64,000 nt of DNA from Nonomuraea turcica (GTDB lineage: Bacteria > Actinomycetota > Actinomycetes > Streptosporangiales > Streptosporangiaceae), in the NCBI RefSeq assembly GCF_030718205.1, contig NZ_JAUZQF010000014.1, positions 248,001-312,000 on the forward strand. The letters run 5' to 3'. Of this stretch, positions 26,033-35,468 are shown in pieces; within the stretch, counting starts at the first letter, position 1; each line of letters starts with the position of its first letter. The translations under genes and the position numbers were made by a program. Below the pieces are notes generated by a model. That model had not been told where the DNA came from. It did no database searches and saw only the letters and a program-made list of their open reading frames with translations.

Positions 26033-27109
26033 TTGCACCTGATCGTGGAGAACAGCGACGTCGTGGTGATCGGCGCGGGGCAGGCGGGCCTGTCCAGCGC
26101 GTACTTCCTGGGGCGGTTCGGGTTCGAGCCGGTCGTGCTCGACGCCGAGCCGGGGCCGGGAGGGGCGTGGCGGCACCGGTCGCCGTCGCTGACCATGGAC
26201 AAGGTGCACGGCGTCTTCGACCTGCCGGGCGTACGCCGGCCCCAAGACGAGGACGGCGCGGTGCCCGTCGCCGCCGTGGTCCCGGCGTACTTCGGCGACT
26301 ACGAGCGCACGGTGGGGCTGGAGGTCGTGCGGCCGGTCAAGGTGAGCGCCGTCCGGCGCGGCCCGGGCGGCCGGCTCCTGATCGGGACCGACGCCGGGGA
26401 ATGGGCGGCCCGGGCCGTGGTCAACGCGACCGGCACGTGGACCCGGCCGTACTGGCCCTACTACCCGGGCGCGTCCTCGTTCGCGGGGCGGCAGCTGCAC
26501 TACGCGGATTATCGAGGGCCGGAGGAGTTCGCGGGGCGGCGGGTGGTCGCGGTCGGCGGGGGCCATTCCGCCATGCACCTGTTGTCGGAGATCGCCGGCA
26601 TCGCCGCCGCGACGACGTGGGTGACCCGGCGCCCGGCCGTCCTGCGTGACGAGGAGTTCAGCGAGGACGCCAGGCGGGCCGCCGTCGCCATGGTCGAGGA
26701 ACGGGTACGCGCCGGGCTCCCGCCGGGAAGCGTCGTCAGCGTCACGGGGCTCGGCTACACGCCCGTCGTCCGCGAGGCGCTGGACAAAGGCGCGCTGGAA
26801 CGTTTCCCCATGTTCCAGCGCATCGCCGCGGACGGCGTCGCCTGGGCGGACGGACGGCACTGGCGGGCCGACACGATCATCTGGGCCACCGGCTTCCGCT
26901 CCGCGCTCGACCACCTCGCACCCCTGCGCCTCAGGGAGCCGGGCGGCGGCATCATGATGGACGGCACGCAAGTCGTCAGGGAACCCGCGCTCCAGCTCGT
27001 CGGCTATGGGCCGTCCGCCAGCACCATCGGCGCCAACCGAGCGGGCCGCGAGGCCGCCCGCAACGTCCGCGCGTACCTGACCGCGCTCCCGGCCCGCCCT
27101 GCCGCCTGA
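26033..27109 (+). CDS. Flavin-dependent monooxygenase-like oxidoreductase
   Basis: 358 aa with an FAD-binding dinucleotide fold (VVVIGAGQAGLSSAYFL, ~9-25), GPGGAWRHR after it, and a second NAD(P)-binding fold (VVAVGGGHSAMHLL, ~175). ATGFR near residue 290 is the usual late motif (IWATGFRSALDHLAPL). It resembles YUCCA/CzcO-type flavoproteins. The start is uncertain: TTG 26033 or GTG 26045; neither has a strong ribosome site. Confidence 0.82.
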   Translation: MHLIVENSDVVVIGAGQAGLSSAYFLGRFGFEPVVLDAEPGPGGAWRHRSPSLTMDKVHGVFDLPGVRRPQDEDGAVPVAAVVPAYFGDYERTVGLEVVRPVKVSAVRRGPGGRLLIGTDAGEWAARAVVNATGTWTRPYWPYYPGASSFAGRQLHYADYRGPEEFAGRRVVAVGGGHSAMHLLSEIAGIAAATTWVTRRPAVLRDEEFSEDARRAAVAMVEERVRAGLPPGSVVSVTGLGYTPVVREALDKGALERFPMFQRIAADGVAWADGRHWRADTIIWATGFRSALDHLAPLRLREPGGGIMMDGTQVVREPALQLVGYGPSASTIGANRAGREAARNVRAYLTALPARPAA

Positions 27110-27118
27110 CGGCGCCGC

Positions 27119-27134
27119 CTACTATATGTAGTAG
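27119..27134. promoter_or_regulatory. Palindrome upstream of the kinase gene
   Basis: CTACTATATGTAGTAG has perfect 6-bp arms around TATG and sits 118 bp before the kinase start in an otherwise AT-rich pocket (27120-27145). Its TAC..GTA symmetry resembles BlaI/MecI-type operators, but no such regulator is encoded nearby. Confidence 0.4.
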
Positions 27135-27251
27135 TAAAGATACCGATTGCGGCATAGGGGCGATCACTCTGCCGAAAGGGGTCGACACGGCGCGTGACCT
27201 CAGGTTAGCTTCCTGACATAAGGATCTTATCGGGGGTCTAGGAGGTCCCAC

Positions 27252-28868
<1,617 letters not shown>

Positions 28869-28980
28869 GTTGCACGCCGCCGCACCCGATCCCCTACTAT
28901 CGAGCGTCGGATAGAGGGCGACCCCGGACCTGATTACCTCCTGACCGGAACCTGCCCTGCGGCTCTCAATAAGGAGAAGC

Positions 28981-29973
28981 GTGGCGGTTGCGTCCCCCAC
29001 CTTCCGGTCGGGTGCTCGGCGCGGGGTGGTCGCCGTCCTCACCGCCGCCCTCCTGGCGGCGGCGCCGGCCGCGGCGCGGGCCGAGCCCAAGCCCACGGTG
29101 AAGCAGCTCAAGAACGAACTCGCCGCGCTCCAGAAGGAGTCGGACAAGCTCATCACCGACTACTACAACAGCCGCATCACCCACCAGAAGGCCGAAAAAG
29201 CCGAAAAATCAGCACGCGAGAAGCTGGCCGCCGCCCAGGAGGTCTACGAGCAGAACTCCACCGAGCTCAGGGCGATGGCCATCGCCCAGTACACCGGCAC
29301 CGAGCCCAGCCAGGTCGCCCTGCTGACCGGCCCGCAGGACCCGTCCGGGCTCCTCGGCAGGATGGCGCTCGTCCAGCACCTCGTCGCACTCCAGGACGCC
29401 AGGCTCCGCGGCTTCGCCAAGGTCAGGGACGACCGGCAGCAGGCGCAGGACGAGGCGGCCGCCCGTGCCGGCGATCTCGAGCGCACCGTCGGCGAGCTGG
29501 AGAAGCGCAAGAAGAAGGCCGAGCGGCAGATCGAGCGCATCCGGGACAAGATCGACCAGCTCTACAAGGCACCGGGCCTGCGGCCCGACGGCACGTTCGT
29601 GCCGCAGTTGCCGCAGGGGCCCGATCACATCACGCCGCGGATGGCGCTGGTCAGGCAGCTCATCCAGGAACGGTTCGAGGTGCCGTACGGGATCGGCTGC
29701 TACCGGGCCATCCAGGACGGCGGCGAGCACCCCCTGGGCCGGGCGTGCGACTTCATGCTGAGCCGGGGCGGCGCGTTGCCGTCGGCGGAGGAGCTCAAGC
29801 GCGGCGACGAGATCGCCAACTGGGCGATCAAGAACGCCAAGCGCCTCGGCATCATGTACGTCATCTACCGGCAGCGCATCTGGCACGTCCGCACCGGGGC
29901 CTGGCGCACGATGTCGGACCGCGGCGGCACCACCGCCAACCACTACGACCACCCGCACATCTCGGTGTACTAG
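28981..29973 (+). CDS. Secreted coiled-coil protein with C-terminal peptidase-M15-like domain; AICE target gene
   Basis: 330 aa: signal peptide (residues 12-38), long coiled coil (~40-190, KQLKNELAALQKESDKLI), then a conserved C-terminal domain with HPLGRACDFML and NHYDHPHISVY, whose His/Asp pattern resembles zinc D,D-peptidase-like folds. A cell-wall function is inferred. The GTG start follows AAGGAGAAGC. The last five codons and part of the stop (29956-29972) are the attL core of the integrated element: the protein end is intact, but the stop is now TAG, whereas the uninterrupted site would give TAA. Confidence 0.85.
   Translation: MAVASPTFRSGARRGVVAVLTAALLAAAPAAARAEPKPTVKQLKNELAALQKESDKLITDYYNSRITHQKAEKAEKSAREKLAAAQEVYEQNSTELRAMAIAQYTGTEPSQVALLTGPQDPSGLLGRMALVQHLVALQDARLRGFAKVRDDRQQAQDEAAARAGDLERTVGELEKRKKKAERQIERIRDKIDQLYKAPGLRPDGTFVPQLPQGPDHITPRMALVRQLIQERFEVPYGIGCYRAIQDGGEHPLGRACDFMLSRGGALPSAEELKRGDEIANWAIKNAKRLGIMYVIYRQRIWHVRTGAWRTMSDRGGTTANHYDHPHISVY
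29956..29972. repeat. attL: 17-bp core direct repeat at the left end of the AICE
   Basis: CACATCTCGGTGTACTA, identical to 48647-48663. It encodes HISVY plus the first two stop bases of the upstream gene. The integrase gene begins to read toward it 58 bp away, as expected for an attachment site. Confidence 0.92.
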
Positions 29974-30029
29974 GAGGGAGAGGACTGTTGTTCCTGGTCA
30001 TCACCCTCCTACCCGATGCCATCCACTGA

Positions 30030-31241
30030 TCAGGGCACTTCTAGGGCACTCCACGCCTTCTCGATCGCCTCACGCATACGATCTTCGCTCGATGACATGA
30101 GATGCGTGTACGTCCGGAGAGTGAACCCAGGATCGGCGTGTCCCAGGAACTCGGCCACGGCCTTGATGGACACGCCGGCTTCCAGCAACACGGAGGCGAA
30201 GTGATGCCGCAGCATGTGAAACCCGTTCTCCCGAGTGGTCGCGATGCCCGCTCGCCTGAGAGCGGCCTTCCACACGTAGAGATTGAACTCTTTGCGAGCA
30301 ATCGGCGTGTGCTGGCGCGTCACGAACACCAACTCGGCTGTGTGCGGACCTCCGTCCACTGTCTTCCAGGGAAGCGAGATCTTCGTGGGTCCGTAGCCCT
30401 TGATGTGATCACGTAGCTGTTCGGCCACAGCCTCAGGCAGGGGAACGTCCCGAAGCTTTCCACCCTTCGGGGGCGCGAAGGCGCGGACACGACCTCTGCT
30501 CAGGAGCTTCACCTGACGACGCACATGCACGACTTGTCGGTCATAATCAATGTCATCCACGGCCAGGCCGAATGCCTCTCCCTGCCGAAGCCCGAGACCG
30601 GCCGCAGCGAGCACCATTGCCCGGTACCGCCTAGTGATCGCCTCTGCCACCGATCCGACTTCATCAATCGTCCATGGACTGATGCGCTTGGTCTCGAACT
30701 TCGGACTCCTTACTGACCCTGCTTGGCATGGATTCTTGGAGATCAGCCCGTCATCCACGGCAGCATTGAGAAGCGCCGATAGGTGGTAGAAGACGGCCCG
30801 TGCGTAGTTGGGTGCCAGCTTTATCTGAAGCGCTCGACTGAATGTCTGGATCATGCTTGGCCGTAGATCTCGCAGCTCTCTATCCCCGAGATTTGGGTAG
30901 ACATGCAGACGTAGGCGCAGCTCAACCAGCTCGTATGTGGATCGATCAAAGGTCTGCGCGGCAAGCCATTGCTCGCCGTACTGCCTCACCGTGATCTTGC
31001 CTGCTCGCGGATCGACGTAGTCTCCACGATTCAAGCTCGCTTTGATCTCGGCGTCCTTGCGCTGGGCGTCCGGCAGGCGCTCAAAATTGAGCTTTTGAGG
31101 CTTGCCCGAGTGATCACGCCACCGAACTTGCCACCGCATGCCCTTACCGTGATCAGCAGTCGCCACCTTGGACGGGCGACACTTGCACTTTGCCTCACCT
31201 GGCTTGGGGCGCGACTTATGCCACCGGTCGTAGACGCTCAT
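30030..31241 (-). CDS. int: Tyrosine-type integrase
   Basis: 403 aa. The N-terminal arm-binding/SAM-like region (~75-170) is followed by the catalytic domain, with the complete set R219 (GLRQGE), H342-xx-R345 (HMLRH), H368 (LGHAD) and nucleophile Y378 (RTYTH). It integrates and, with Xis, excises the element at the 17-bp core. ATG 31241 overlaps the xis stop (ATGA), so the two are translated together. Its 3' end contains one of the paired AGGGCAC boxes. Confidence 0.96.
   Translation of the reverse strand: MSVYDRWHKSRPKPGEAKCKCRPSKVATADHGKGMRWQVRWRDHSGKPQKLNFERLPDAQRKDAEIKASLNRGDYVDPRAGKITVRQYGEQWLAAQTFDRSTYELVELRLRLHVYPNLGDRELRDLRPSMIQTFSRALQIKLAPNYARAVFYHLSALLNAAVDDGLISKNPCQAGSVRSPKFETKRISPWTIDEVGSVAEAITRRYRAMVLAAAGLGLRQGEAFGLAVDDIDYDRQVVHVRRQVKLLSRGRVRAFAPPKGGKLRDVPLPEAVAEQLRDHIKGYGPTKISLPWKTVDGGPHTAELVFVTRQHTPIARKEFNLYVWKAALRRAGIATTRENGFHMLRHHFASVLLEAGVSIKAVAEFLGHADPGFTLRTYTHLMSSSEDRMREAIEKAWSALEVP
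30032..30049 (+). promoter_or_regulatory. Candidate integrase arm-type sites (left arm)
   Basis: Two AGGGCAC boxes start 11 bp apart (30032 and 30043), 60 bp inside attL. An identical arrangement occurs at 48525-48542 near attR. One-turn spacing on both sides of the core is what arm-binding sites of tyrosine integrases look like. Confidence 0.55.
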
Positions 31242-31420
31242 GTCTGCTCACGCACCCACGCGACGACGTCGGCAGGGAAGTAACGAACATGGCGACCAAC
31301 CTTGTGACCTTTCGGCCCGCTTCCCTGATAACGCCACTGGTAGAGGGTTGTAGGCGGGACACCCAGAAAGCGGGCAGTCCGCTCGACATCCCACAAGTCC
31401 TCTACGTCCGTTCTCCTCAT
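31238..31420 (-). CDS. xis: Excisionase / AlpA-MerR-type helix-turn-helix
   Basis: 60 aa: a small winged-helix DNA-binding protein (DVERTARFLGVPPTTLYQWR; HKVGRHVRYFPADVVAWV) of the excisionase type that sits between repSA and int in AICEs. Both ends overlap neighbours by 4 bp (ATGA). It is expected to direct the integrase toward excision. Confidence 0.9.
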   Translation of the reverse strand: MRRTDVEDLWDVERTARFLGVPPTTLYQWRYQGSGPKGHKVGRHVRYFPADVVAWVREQT

Positions 31421-32826
31421 GCCGGTGCCTCCCTTCCTCGCTGAGCGTTTTCTGCCGTTGCCTGTCCTGGTGGTTTGTTGGTGATCGAGGTGGCCAGCAG
31501 TGATTCGCCGGGCGTATAGCCCTGGCCGGCGAAGCTCCAGTGCGCGAGCACCAGCGTGGTGCCGTCGTGTGGTTCGAGGCCGAGCTGGGCGCGGCGGTGT
31601 TCGGTGCGTTCATCGCGGATTGCGCCGAGCGTGGTCGAGTACACGCGGGATCGGGTGGAGAAGTGACCGCGGAAGCCGAGCATGTGCGCCCACTTGCGAA
31701 GCCGCAGCCCGGTCAGCTCGGGATGCTTTTCGGGGTGGCCAAGCTGCCACGCGGTGCGGATCAGCCGGGCGGCGTGCGGCGTAGCACCGCGCTCGTGCAG
31801 GTGGGTCAGGTCGTGTGCGTGGACGCGCCGGTCGAGGGTGCCGGTGGTTTCGGCGGCTTTGGTGGCGTATTTGGCGATATAGGCGGCCACGGCCTGTTCG
31901 GACAGGTGGCCGTCGAGGTCGCCGGTTTGGATGGGTTTGATGTCGACCTGTCGGCCCCAGACGAGCTCTGTGGTGGGTTGGCCGAGGTCTGGTGCTTTCA
32001 GTCGCACGGCGGACACGGCCGAGCCGATCGCGTTCTGGAGCAGTTCCAGGCTGGCCCAGGCCGGCGGTTCGGCTACGTCGGCCGGTTCGGTCGTGCGGCC
32101 GTCGAGGCGGACGACGGCGTGGAAGTGCACGACGCCGCGGGCTTGGTATTCGGCGACCTTGGCGAACGACACCCGCACCGTCTTGTTGAACGCGGCTTGG
32201 GTCAGCCCTGCGGCGGCGGCCAGGTGCCGGCGGAGGTAGATGGTGAAGCGGCGCCACAGGTCGCCTGCGTGGGCGTTCCACAGCACGTGCCCGATGTAGT
32301 CGTAGGAGTCGGCATCCAGGGGTTGGCCGAGGCGGGAGTCGTCGGCTTTGTGGCGTTCGAAGCATGCCGGACCTGAGCGGCGGGGATGGCACACCCGGCG
32401 CACGCCGTCCTTGTCGGGGCCGCGGTGCACCGGCCCGAACGACGGCGCGGTGAGGGTGACGAACGCCCTAGGGTGAGTGCGCACGGTGGCCGGCACGCCT
32501 TTCTCCTCGCCCAGGAGCCCGGCGCGGATCAGGTGGAAGGTGTCACGCCGGTACAGTTCCGCGCATGAGGGGCAGCGTGAGGCGCGACGGTTGCCGCACC
32601 GGATCAGGAGCTGTCCGTGCGGTTCGCTCGCGGTGCTGTAGCTGGAGAGCACGTGGCCGGTCGTCGCATCCAACGTCATGCTCTCCCCGGCCAGCCGTAC
32701 CGGTTCGGCGCAGCCGCCGAGGCGGTGTACTTGCTCGATCCAGCGTGAGAGGTCTTTGCCGGAGCGCCGGGCCAGGTCGCGCACGACCGGCCCGACGCAG
32801 TCCGCCAGCAGCGCAGGCGTGCTCAC
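31417..32826 (-). CDS. repSA: RepSA-type rolling-circle replication initiator
   Basis: 469 aa. It has a Cys-rich patch (CGNRRASRCPSC, 77-88), motif I FVTLTAPSF (~122-130), motif II VHFHAV (HxH at 234-236) and the presumed tyrosine motif YIAKYATKA (Y316, Y320). This is the pSAM2/pIJ101-like Rep of actinomycete elements, which nicks the double-strand origin of the excised circle. GTG start, 22 bp after the upstream small gene; no strong ribosome site, so expression may depend on upstream translation. Confidence 0.93.
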   Translation of the reverse strand: MSTPALLADCVGPVVRDLARRSGKDLSRWIEQVHRLGGCAEPVRLAGESMTLDATTGHVLSSYSTASEPHGQLLIRCGNRRASRCPSCAELYRRDTFHLIRAGLLGEEKGVPATVRTHPRAFVTLTAPSFGPVHRGPDKDGVRRVCHPRRSGPACFERHKADDSRLGQPLDADSYDYIGHVLWNAHAGDLWRRFTIYLRRHLAAAAGLTQAAFNKTVRVSFAKVAEYQARGVVHFHAVVRLDGRTTEPADVAEPPAWASLELLQNAIGSAVSAVRLKAPDLGQPTTELVWGRQVDIKPIQTGDLDGHLSEQAVAAYIAKYATKAAETTGTLDRRVHAHDLTHLHERGATPHAARLIRTAWQLGHPEKHPELTGLRLRKWAHMLGFRGHFSTRSRVYSTTLGAIRDERTEHRRAQLGLEPHDGTTLVLAHWSFAGQGYTPGESLLATSITNKPPGQATAENAQRGREAPA

Positions 32827-32848
32827 TGGCCGCCCGTTCCATTGCAGT

Positions 32849-33088
32849 TCACGCTCGTTTCCTCCTTACCTCGACGATCTCGACCGTGACTCGGCAGGCG
32901 TCGCACTGCTGGTCGGAGGGAAGGCGACGGCCGCAGGCGATCAGCCGGCGGTGGCCGTTGGCTTTGACCGCGATGGGCCGATGGCAGGGCGCGCTGTCGG
33001 CCGCCGTGACGTCCCGGACGACGCTCCAGGGGTTGTCCTGGACGCCGTCGGCGTAGGTTTCCGTCACGGCGACCTGGTAGCGGGTCAC
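32849..33088 (-). CDS. Small Cys/His protein of the AICE train
   Basis: 79 aa, GTG start overlapping the upstream stop (GTGA). It carries a possible zinc site made of CHRP, an internal His/Cys and QQCDACR. Normal residue composition in this frame, against Arg/Pro-rich noise in the overlapping ones, supports it. Function unknown. Confidence 0.68.
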   Translation of the reverse strand: MTRYQVAVTETYADGVQDNPWSVVRDVTAADSAPCHRPIAVKANGHRRLIACGRRLPSDQQCDACRVTVEIVEVRRKRA

Positions 33089-33231
33089 CGGCCGCCCTCC
33101 ACCTCGCCCGTGCCGCCGCAGTCATCGCAGGGCCGATAGCCTCTGATCGCTCGCTGATCGAAGACTGAGCAGAGCAGCCACCCCTGGCCCCAGCAGCGTC
33201 CGCACTCCTTTGTGATCTTCTTGGTGGTCAC
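33085..33231 (-). CDS. Tiny zinc-ribbon protein (CxxCxGxG type)
   Basis: 48 aa from a GTG that overlaps the previous stop (GTGA). Two half-sites: CGRCWGQGW and CDDCGGTGE, the DnaJ-like CxxCxGxG pattern. It ends overlapping the next gene. Function unknown. Confidence 0.72.
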   Translation of the reverse strand: MTTKKITKECGRCWGQGWLLCSVFDQRAIRGYRPCDDCGGTGEVEGGR

Positions 33232-33341
33232 TGTCCGCACCTGCGGCAAAACAGCACCGTGTCGTAGTTCAGCGCGCGGCAGCGGCGGCATTCCCATGTG
33301 CCGGGTGTGATCGGCGGCAGCTCTGGCGCCGGCCCGGTCAC
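33228..33341 (-). CDS. Tiny RanBP2-like zinc-finger protein
   Basis: 37 aa. GTWECRRC-ALNYDTVLFCRRCGQ fits the W-x-C-x2-C...C-x2-C pattern of RanBP2/RBZ-type or zinc-ribbon fingers that often bind RNA. The GTG start and the stop both overlap neighbours by 4 bp, which is strong support for such a small gene. Confidence 0.7.
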   Translation of the reverse strand: MTGPAPELPPITPGTWECRRCRALNYDTVLFCRRCGQ

Positions 33342-33484
33342 AGGTCGAGCCCTTCCATGTCCTTGCCGGTGACGCGGCCCGTGCCGTGACAGGTGGAGCA
33401 CTCGTGCACGTAAATTCGGCCACGCCGCTTGCCGGAGCCGCCGCAGCGGGGGCAGCGCATGCTGGTGGGTTGTGTGTGCTTCAT
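33338..33484 (-). CDS. Tiny zinc-ribbon protein (CxxCxGxG type)
   Basis: 48 aa: CPRCGGSGKR and CSTCHGTGR half-sites. ATG 33484 has a near-perfect ribosome site (AAGGAGGT). It leads a coupled run of four tiny genes, ending at 32849 just before repSA. Confidence 0.78.
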   Translation of the reverse strand: MKHTQPTSMRCPRCGGSGKRRGRIYVHECSTCHGTGRVTGKDMEGLDL

Positions 33485-33587
33485 ACTGGAACCTCCTTTG
33501 CTTGATGCCAGGTGAAGGAGGCGCGCCCTGCGGGACGGGCGTGAGCGGCCAAGCTGGAGCCGTTCCGTGGGCGCGCACCCTGGTTGA

Positions 33588-33752
33588 TCACGATGCGGTA
33601 GCGGCGTTGAGTTCTGCTCGCGTGGAATTTCGGCAAACGGCGTTGAGTACCGCCAGGCAGCGCTCCTGTTCGTGTCGAGATCCGGTTCGTGTCGCTTTGT
33701 CGAATTCACGGACAGCCGCTTTGATTTTGTCTACTTGGGATTTCCGGACCAT
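33588..33752 (-). CDS. Small helical protein of the AICE train
   Basis: 54 aa (begins MVRKSQVDKIKAAVREF), charged and probably helical, with two Cys but no zinc pattern. ATG has GGGAG upstream. A GCGCGCCC/GGGCGCGC stem (33521-33576) lies between this gene and the next. Function unknown. Confidence 0.6.
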   Translation of the reverse strand: MVRKSQVDKIKAAVREFDKATRTGSRHEQERCLAVLNAVCRNSTRAELNAATAS

Positions 33753-33793
33753 GTTTTCGCTCCCAGTTCTCGACCCGGACCACCCGGCCTTGA

Positions 33794-33952
33794 TTAGGCG
33801 AAGGTGACCCAGAACGAGTAACGACAGTTGGGGCAGCCGACCTGCAATCCGGCCTCACCCACCAGCAACGCGTCAAAGCGTGCGAGTCGAGTCTCGTAGC
33901 GGCAGTCGGGGCAGCTCACGCGCCTGTTGTTAATGCCTGTCGTGTTTGTCAT
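33794..33952 (-). CDS. Tiny zinc-ribbon protein (two CPxCRY knuckles)
   Basis: 52 aa with CPDCRYE and CPNCRYS, a symmetrical pair of CxxC knuckles typical of a zinc ribbon. ATG 33952 has GAGGTCC at good spacing; an upstream ATG at 34000 in the same frame lies inside the preceding gene and is less likely. Confidence 0.72.
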   Translation of the reverse strand: MTNTTGINNRRVSCPDCRYETRLARFDALLVGEAGLQVGCPNCRYSFWVTFA

Positions 33953-33962
33953 GCGACGGACC

Positions 33963-34130
33963 TCAGCATGCCCAACACTGAGAGGCGTGCTGGTTTGCAT
34001 ACCTGCTCAGGCTGTGACCCTTGTCACCGCACCCCTCACACACCCATCGGCCATAGGGTGCGACTTTGGGATCAAAGGTCCATACGACGGTGCTGCCGCC
34101 CGCGGTGCGGTATGTAATTACATCCTTCAT
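33963..34130 (-). CDS. Tiny zinc-finger protein (C2..H..C2)
   Basis: 55 aa (starts MKDVITYRTA, ends HASQCWAC). Zinc ligands are likely CEGC, one of two His, and CWAC. Strong ribosome site (GGGAGG). The stop is 10 bp before the next gene start. Function unknown. Confidence 0.72.
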   Translation of the reverse strand: MKDVITYRTAGGSTVVWTFDPKVAPYGRWVCEGCGDKGHSLSRYANQHASQCWAC

Positions 34131-34149
34131 CTTGCCTCCCTTCGCTTTG

Positions 34150-34281
34150 CTAGCGATCGCATTTCGGGCATGTCCTCGTACGCACGTACAGGTAGCCTTT
34201 GCATATCGAGCAACGCACCGGTTGCTGCACCAGCGCAGAGTATTGCGAGTCTTCCGCTCGGCTTCTTCTCGTGTTCCTCAC
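34150..34281 (-). CDS. Tiny zinc-ribbon protein
   Basis: 43 aa from GTG 34281: CSICKGYLYVRTRTCPKCDR is a compact CxxC-CxxC ribbon. AAAGGGG lies ~10 bp upstream. The start is less sure than the frame, because a longer open frame exists upstream without a ribosome site. Confidence 0.62.
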   Translation of the reverse strand: MRNTRRSRAEDSQYSALVQQPVRCSICKGYLYVRTRTCPKCDR

Positions 34282-34297
34282 GGCGGCATCGCCCCTT

Positions 34298-34429
34298 TTA
34301 GTCGCTCGGGTGATTGTCCATCCCGGTGCCGTTGCAGTCTCGGCAGGATCGGCTTTCCGAATCGATGCCGGCACCGTTACAGGTGCAGCACGCATACGAC
34401 GACAGCGGGACCAGGCGCCTGTTTCTCAC
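34298..34429 (-). CDS. Tiny zinc-ribbon protein (CxxCxGxG type)
   Basis: 43 aa: CCTCNGAGI and CRDCNGTGM half-sites. GGGGAGG precedes either TTG 34432 or GTG 34429. Stop TAA. Function unknown. Confidence 0.66.
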   Translation of the reverse strand: MRNRRLVPLSSYACCTCNGAGIDSESRSCRDCNGTGMDNHPSD

Positions 34430-34466
34430 CAACGGGTTTTCACCTCCCCTAGACTCCTCGCGGTCC

Positions 34467-34643
34467 CTACCGCCACTCCCCGACGACCATGGGCACGGCC
34501 CCCGGGAATCTGCGTCGGCGGTCGACGACGATTTTGTGGTCGCTGCGGAGGATGACTTCGTCGGGGTAGACGTCGAAGTCAACACAGATCTTGTTCTTGA
34601 TTTTTTTGATGGCGGTGTCCCGTTCGGCTTTGCTCTGCGCCAT
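34467..34643 (-). CDS. Small protein of the AICE train
   Basis: 58 aa (MAQSKAERDTAIKKIKNKIC..., ending VVGEWR), mixed charged helix plus beta, no zinc pattern. ATG with AAGGAAGGA upstream. Found by translating the gap; its composition and site are gene-like. Function unknown. Confidence 0.62.
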   Translation of the reverse strand: MAQSKAERDTAIKKIKNKICVDFDVYPDEVILRSDHKIVVDRRRRFPGAVPMVVGEWR

Positions 34644-34677
34644 TCTGGTGTCCTTCCTTTCTGTTCTTGCGGGTTAG

Positions 34678-34729
34678 TGGCTTTCCGTGAGCCGCCCTCC
34701 CGGTTTGGCGGAGGGGCGGCCGGACGCAA
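34678..34729 (-). repeat. Intergenic hairpin repeat, copy 1
   Basis: A stem of GCCGCCCTCC with GGAGGGGCGGC, framed by TGGCTTTCC(G)TGAG on one side and GGCCGGACGCAA on the other. It begins 6 nt after the stop of the upstream gene. The same frame recurs at 36004-36053. Likely attenuates or protects the operon mRNA. Confidence 0.65.
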
Positions 34730-34735
34730 CGCCAC

Positions 34736-34897
34736 TCATCGGCACCGGATAAGCCCAGTGCCCCCGCAGTTCTTGCACACCCGTCCTTCGGACTTGTAGC
34801 CCGCGCCCATCTTCCACACCCGGTGTTCGATCCGGCCGTCGCCTGAGCATTCGCTGCACGTCAGCGGCGGCACGGCCCTATTCTTGAACACGCCCAT
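34736..34897 (-). CDS. Tiny zinc-ribbon protein (CxxCxGxG type)
   Basis: 53 aa: CSECSGDGR and CKNCGGTGL half-sites. AAGGAGGTG sits 7 nt before ATG 34897, the best start; an ATG at 34918 is in frame but precedes this site. Hairpin repeat copy 1 follows the stop. Confidence 0.78.
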   Translation of the reverse strand: MGVFKNRAVPPLTCSECSGDGRIEHRVWKMGAGYKSEGRVCKNCGGTGLIRCR

Positions 34898-34943
34898 ATC
34901 TGACACCTCCTTGAACATCCGCTCGCCGTAGCAAGCGCGTGGT

Positions 34944-35276
34944 TTATCTCCCGCCGGTCCCTCTGCATCTCACGCAGTGGATGTAGAGGCCTCCGTTTTT
35001 GAAGCCACCCGCCCCCTTGCACCACTTGCATTCCTTCTTCTTCGTCTCCGACGTCTTGCGGTGCCGACCTGGCATGTTCACCTCCTTTCCGTCAGCCTCC
35101 GGCACGTTTCGACCGCCCGACTTTCCTGTCCCGCGGCACGCGTGGCACAGTGAGAAGCGCTGCACTTTCCAGGACATGAACCAGCGCTTTTTCCTTGCCG
35201 CGCTGGAGTGGAGTCCGCGCCCTCCACATGCCGAGCACGCCTGCACCGCTTCTGCCGGCAGGGACTTCTGCGCCAT
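34944..35276 (-). CDS. Double zinc-ribbon protein, or two fused tiny genes
   Basis: 110 aa holding two complete modules: CSACGGRG...CHACRGTGK (residues ~15-62) and CKWCKGAGG...CVRCRGTGG (~82-109). ATG 35276 overlaps the upstream stop (TAATG). An internal ATG at 35075 is preceded by a perfect AAGGAGGTGAAC, as if a second gene starts there; no stop separates the two halves. It may yield both a full-length and a 43-aa product, or be a fusion of neighbouring tiny genes. Confidence 0.75.
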   Translation of the reverse strand: MAQKSLPAEAVQACSACGGRGLHSSAARKKRWFMSWKVQRFSLCHACRGTGKSGGRNVPEADGKEVNMPGRHRKTSETKKKECKWCKGAGGFKNGGLYIHCVRCRGTGGR

Positions 35277-35416
35277 TACAGGTGGCCTTTGCCTTGGCAG
35301 GTGAAGCACTTACGACGGACCTCCACGATGAGGAGCTGGCCGTTTTGCAGCCGCGACCGCATTTCGCCGATCTTGCCGATCCCGCGGCAGGTCCGGCATT
35401 GCCCACCTCTTGCCAT
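35276..35416 (-). CDS. Tiny zinc-ribbon protein (CxxCxGxG type)
   Basis: 46 aa: CRTCRGIGK and CFTCQGKGH half-sites. AAAGGAG before ATG 35416; its TAA overlaps the next ATG (TAATG). Confidence 0.75.
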   Translation of the reverse strand: MARGGQCRTCRGIGKIGEMRSRLQNGQLLIVEVRRKCFTCQGKGHL

Positions 35417-35468
35417 GTCGAATTCTCCTTTCGAGTCATCCGGCAGGGATTCGGCCGGATTTCGGGTT

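Noticed and set aside
28869..28980. c-di-AMP riboswitch upstream of the secreted coiled-coil gene
   Set aside because: Such switches are common before actinomycete wall hydrolases, but this gap is too short and lacks the expected conserved core.
29900..30100. tRNA gene as the AICE integration site
   Set aside because: No cloverleaf-like sequence at either end; the core repeat lies in protein-coding 3' ends instead.
32823..33125. A 100-codon frame overlapping the repSA start
   Set aside because: Arg/Pro-rich; the overlapping 79-codon frame has a coupled start and balanced composition.
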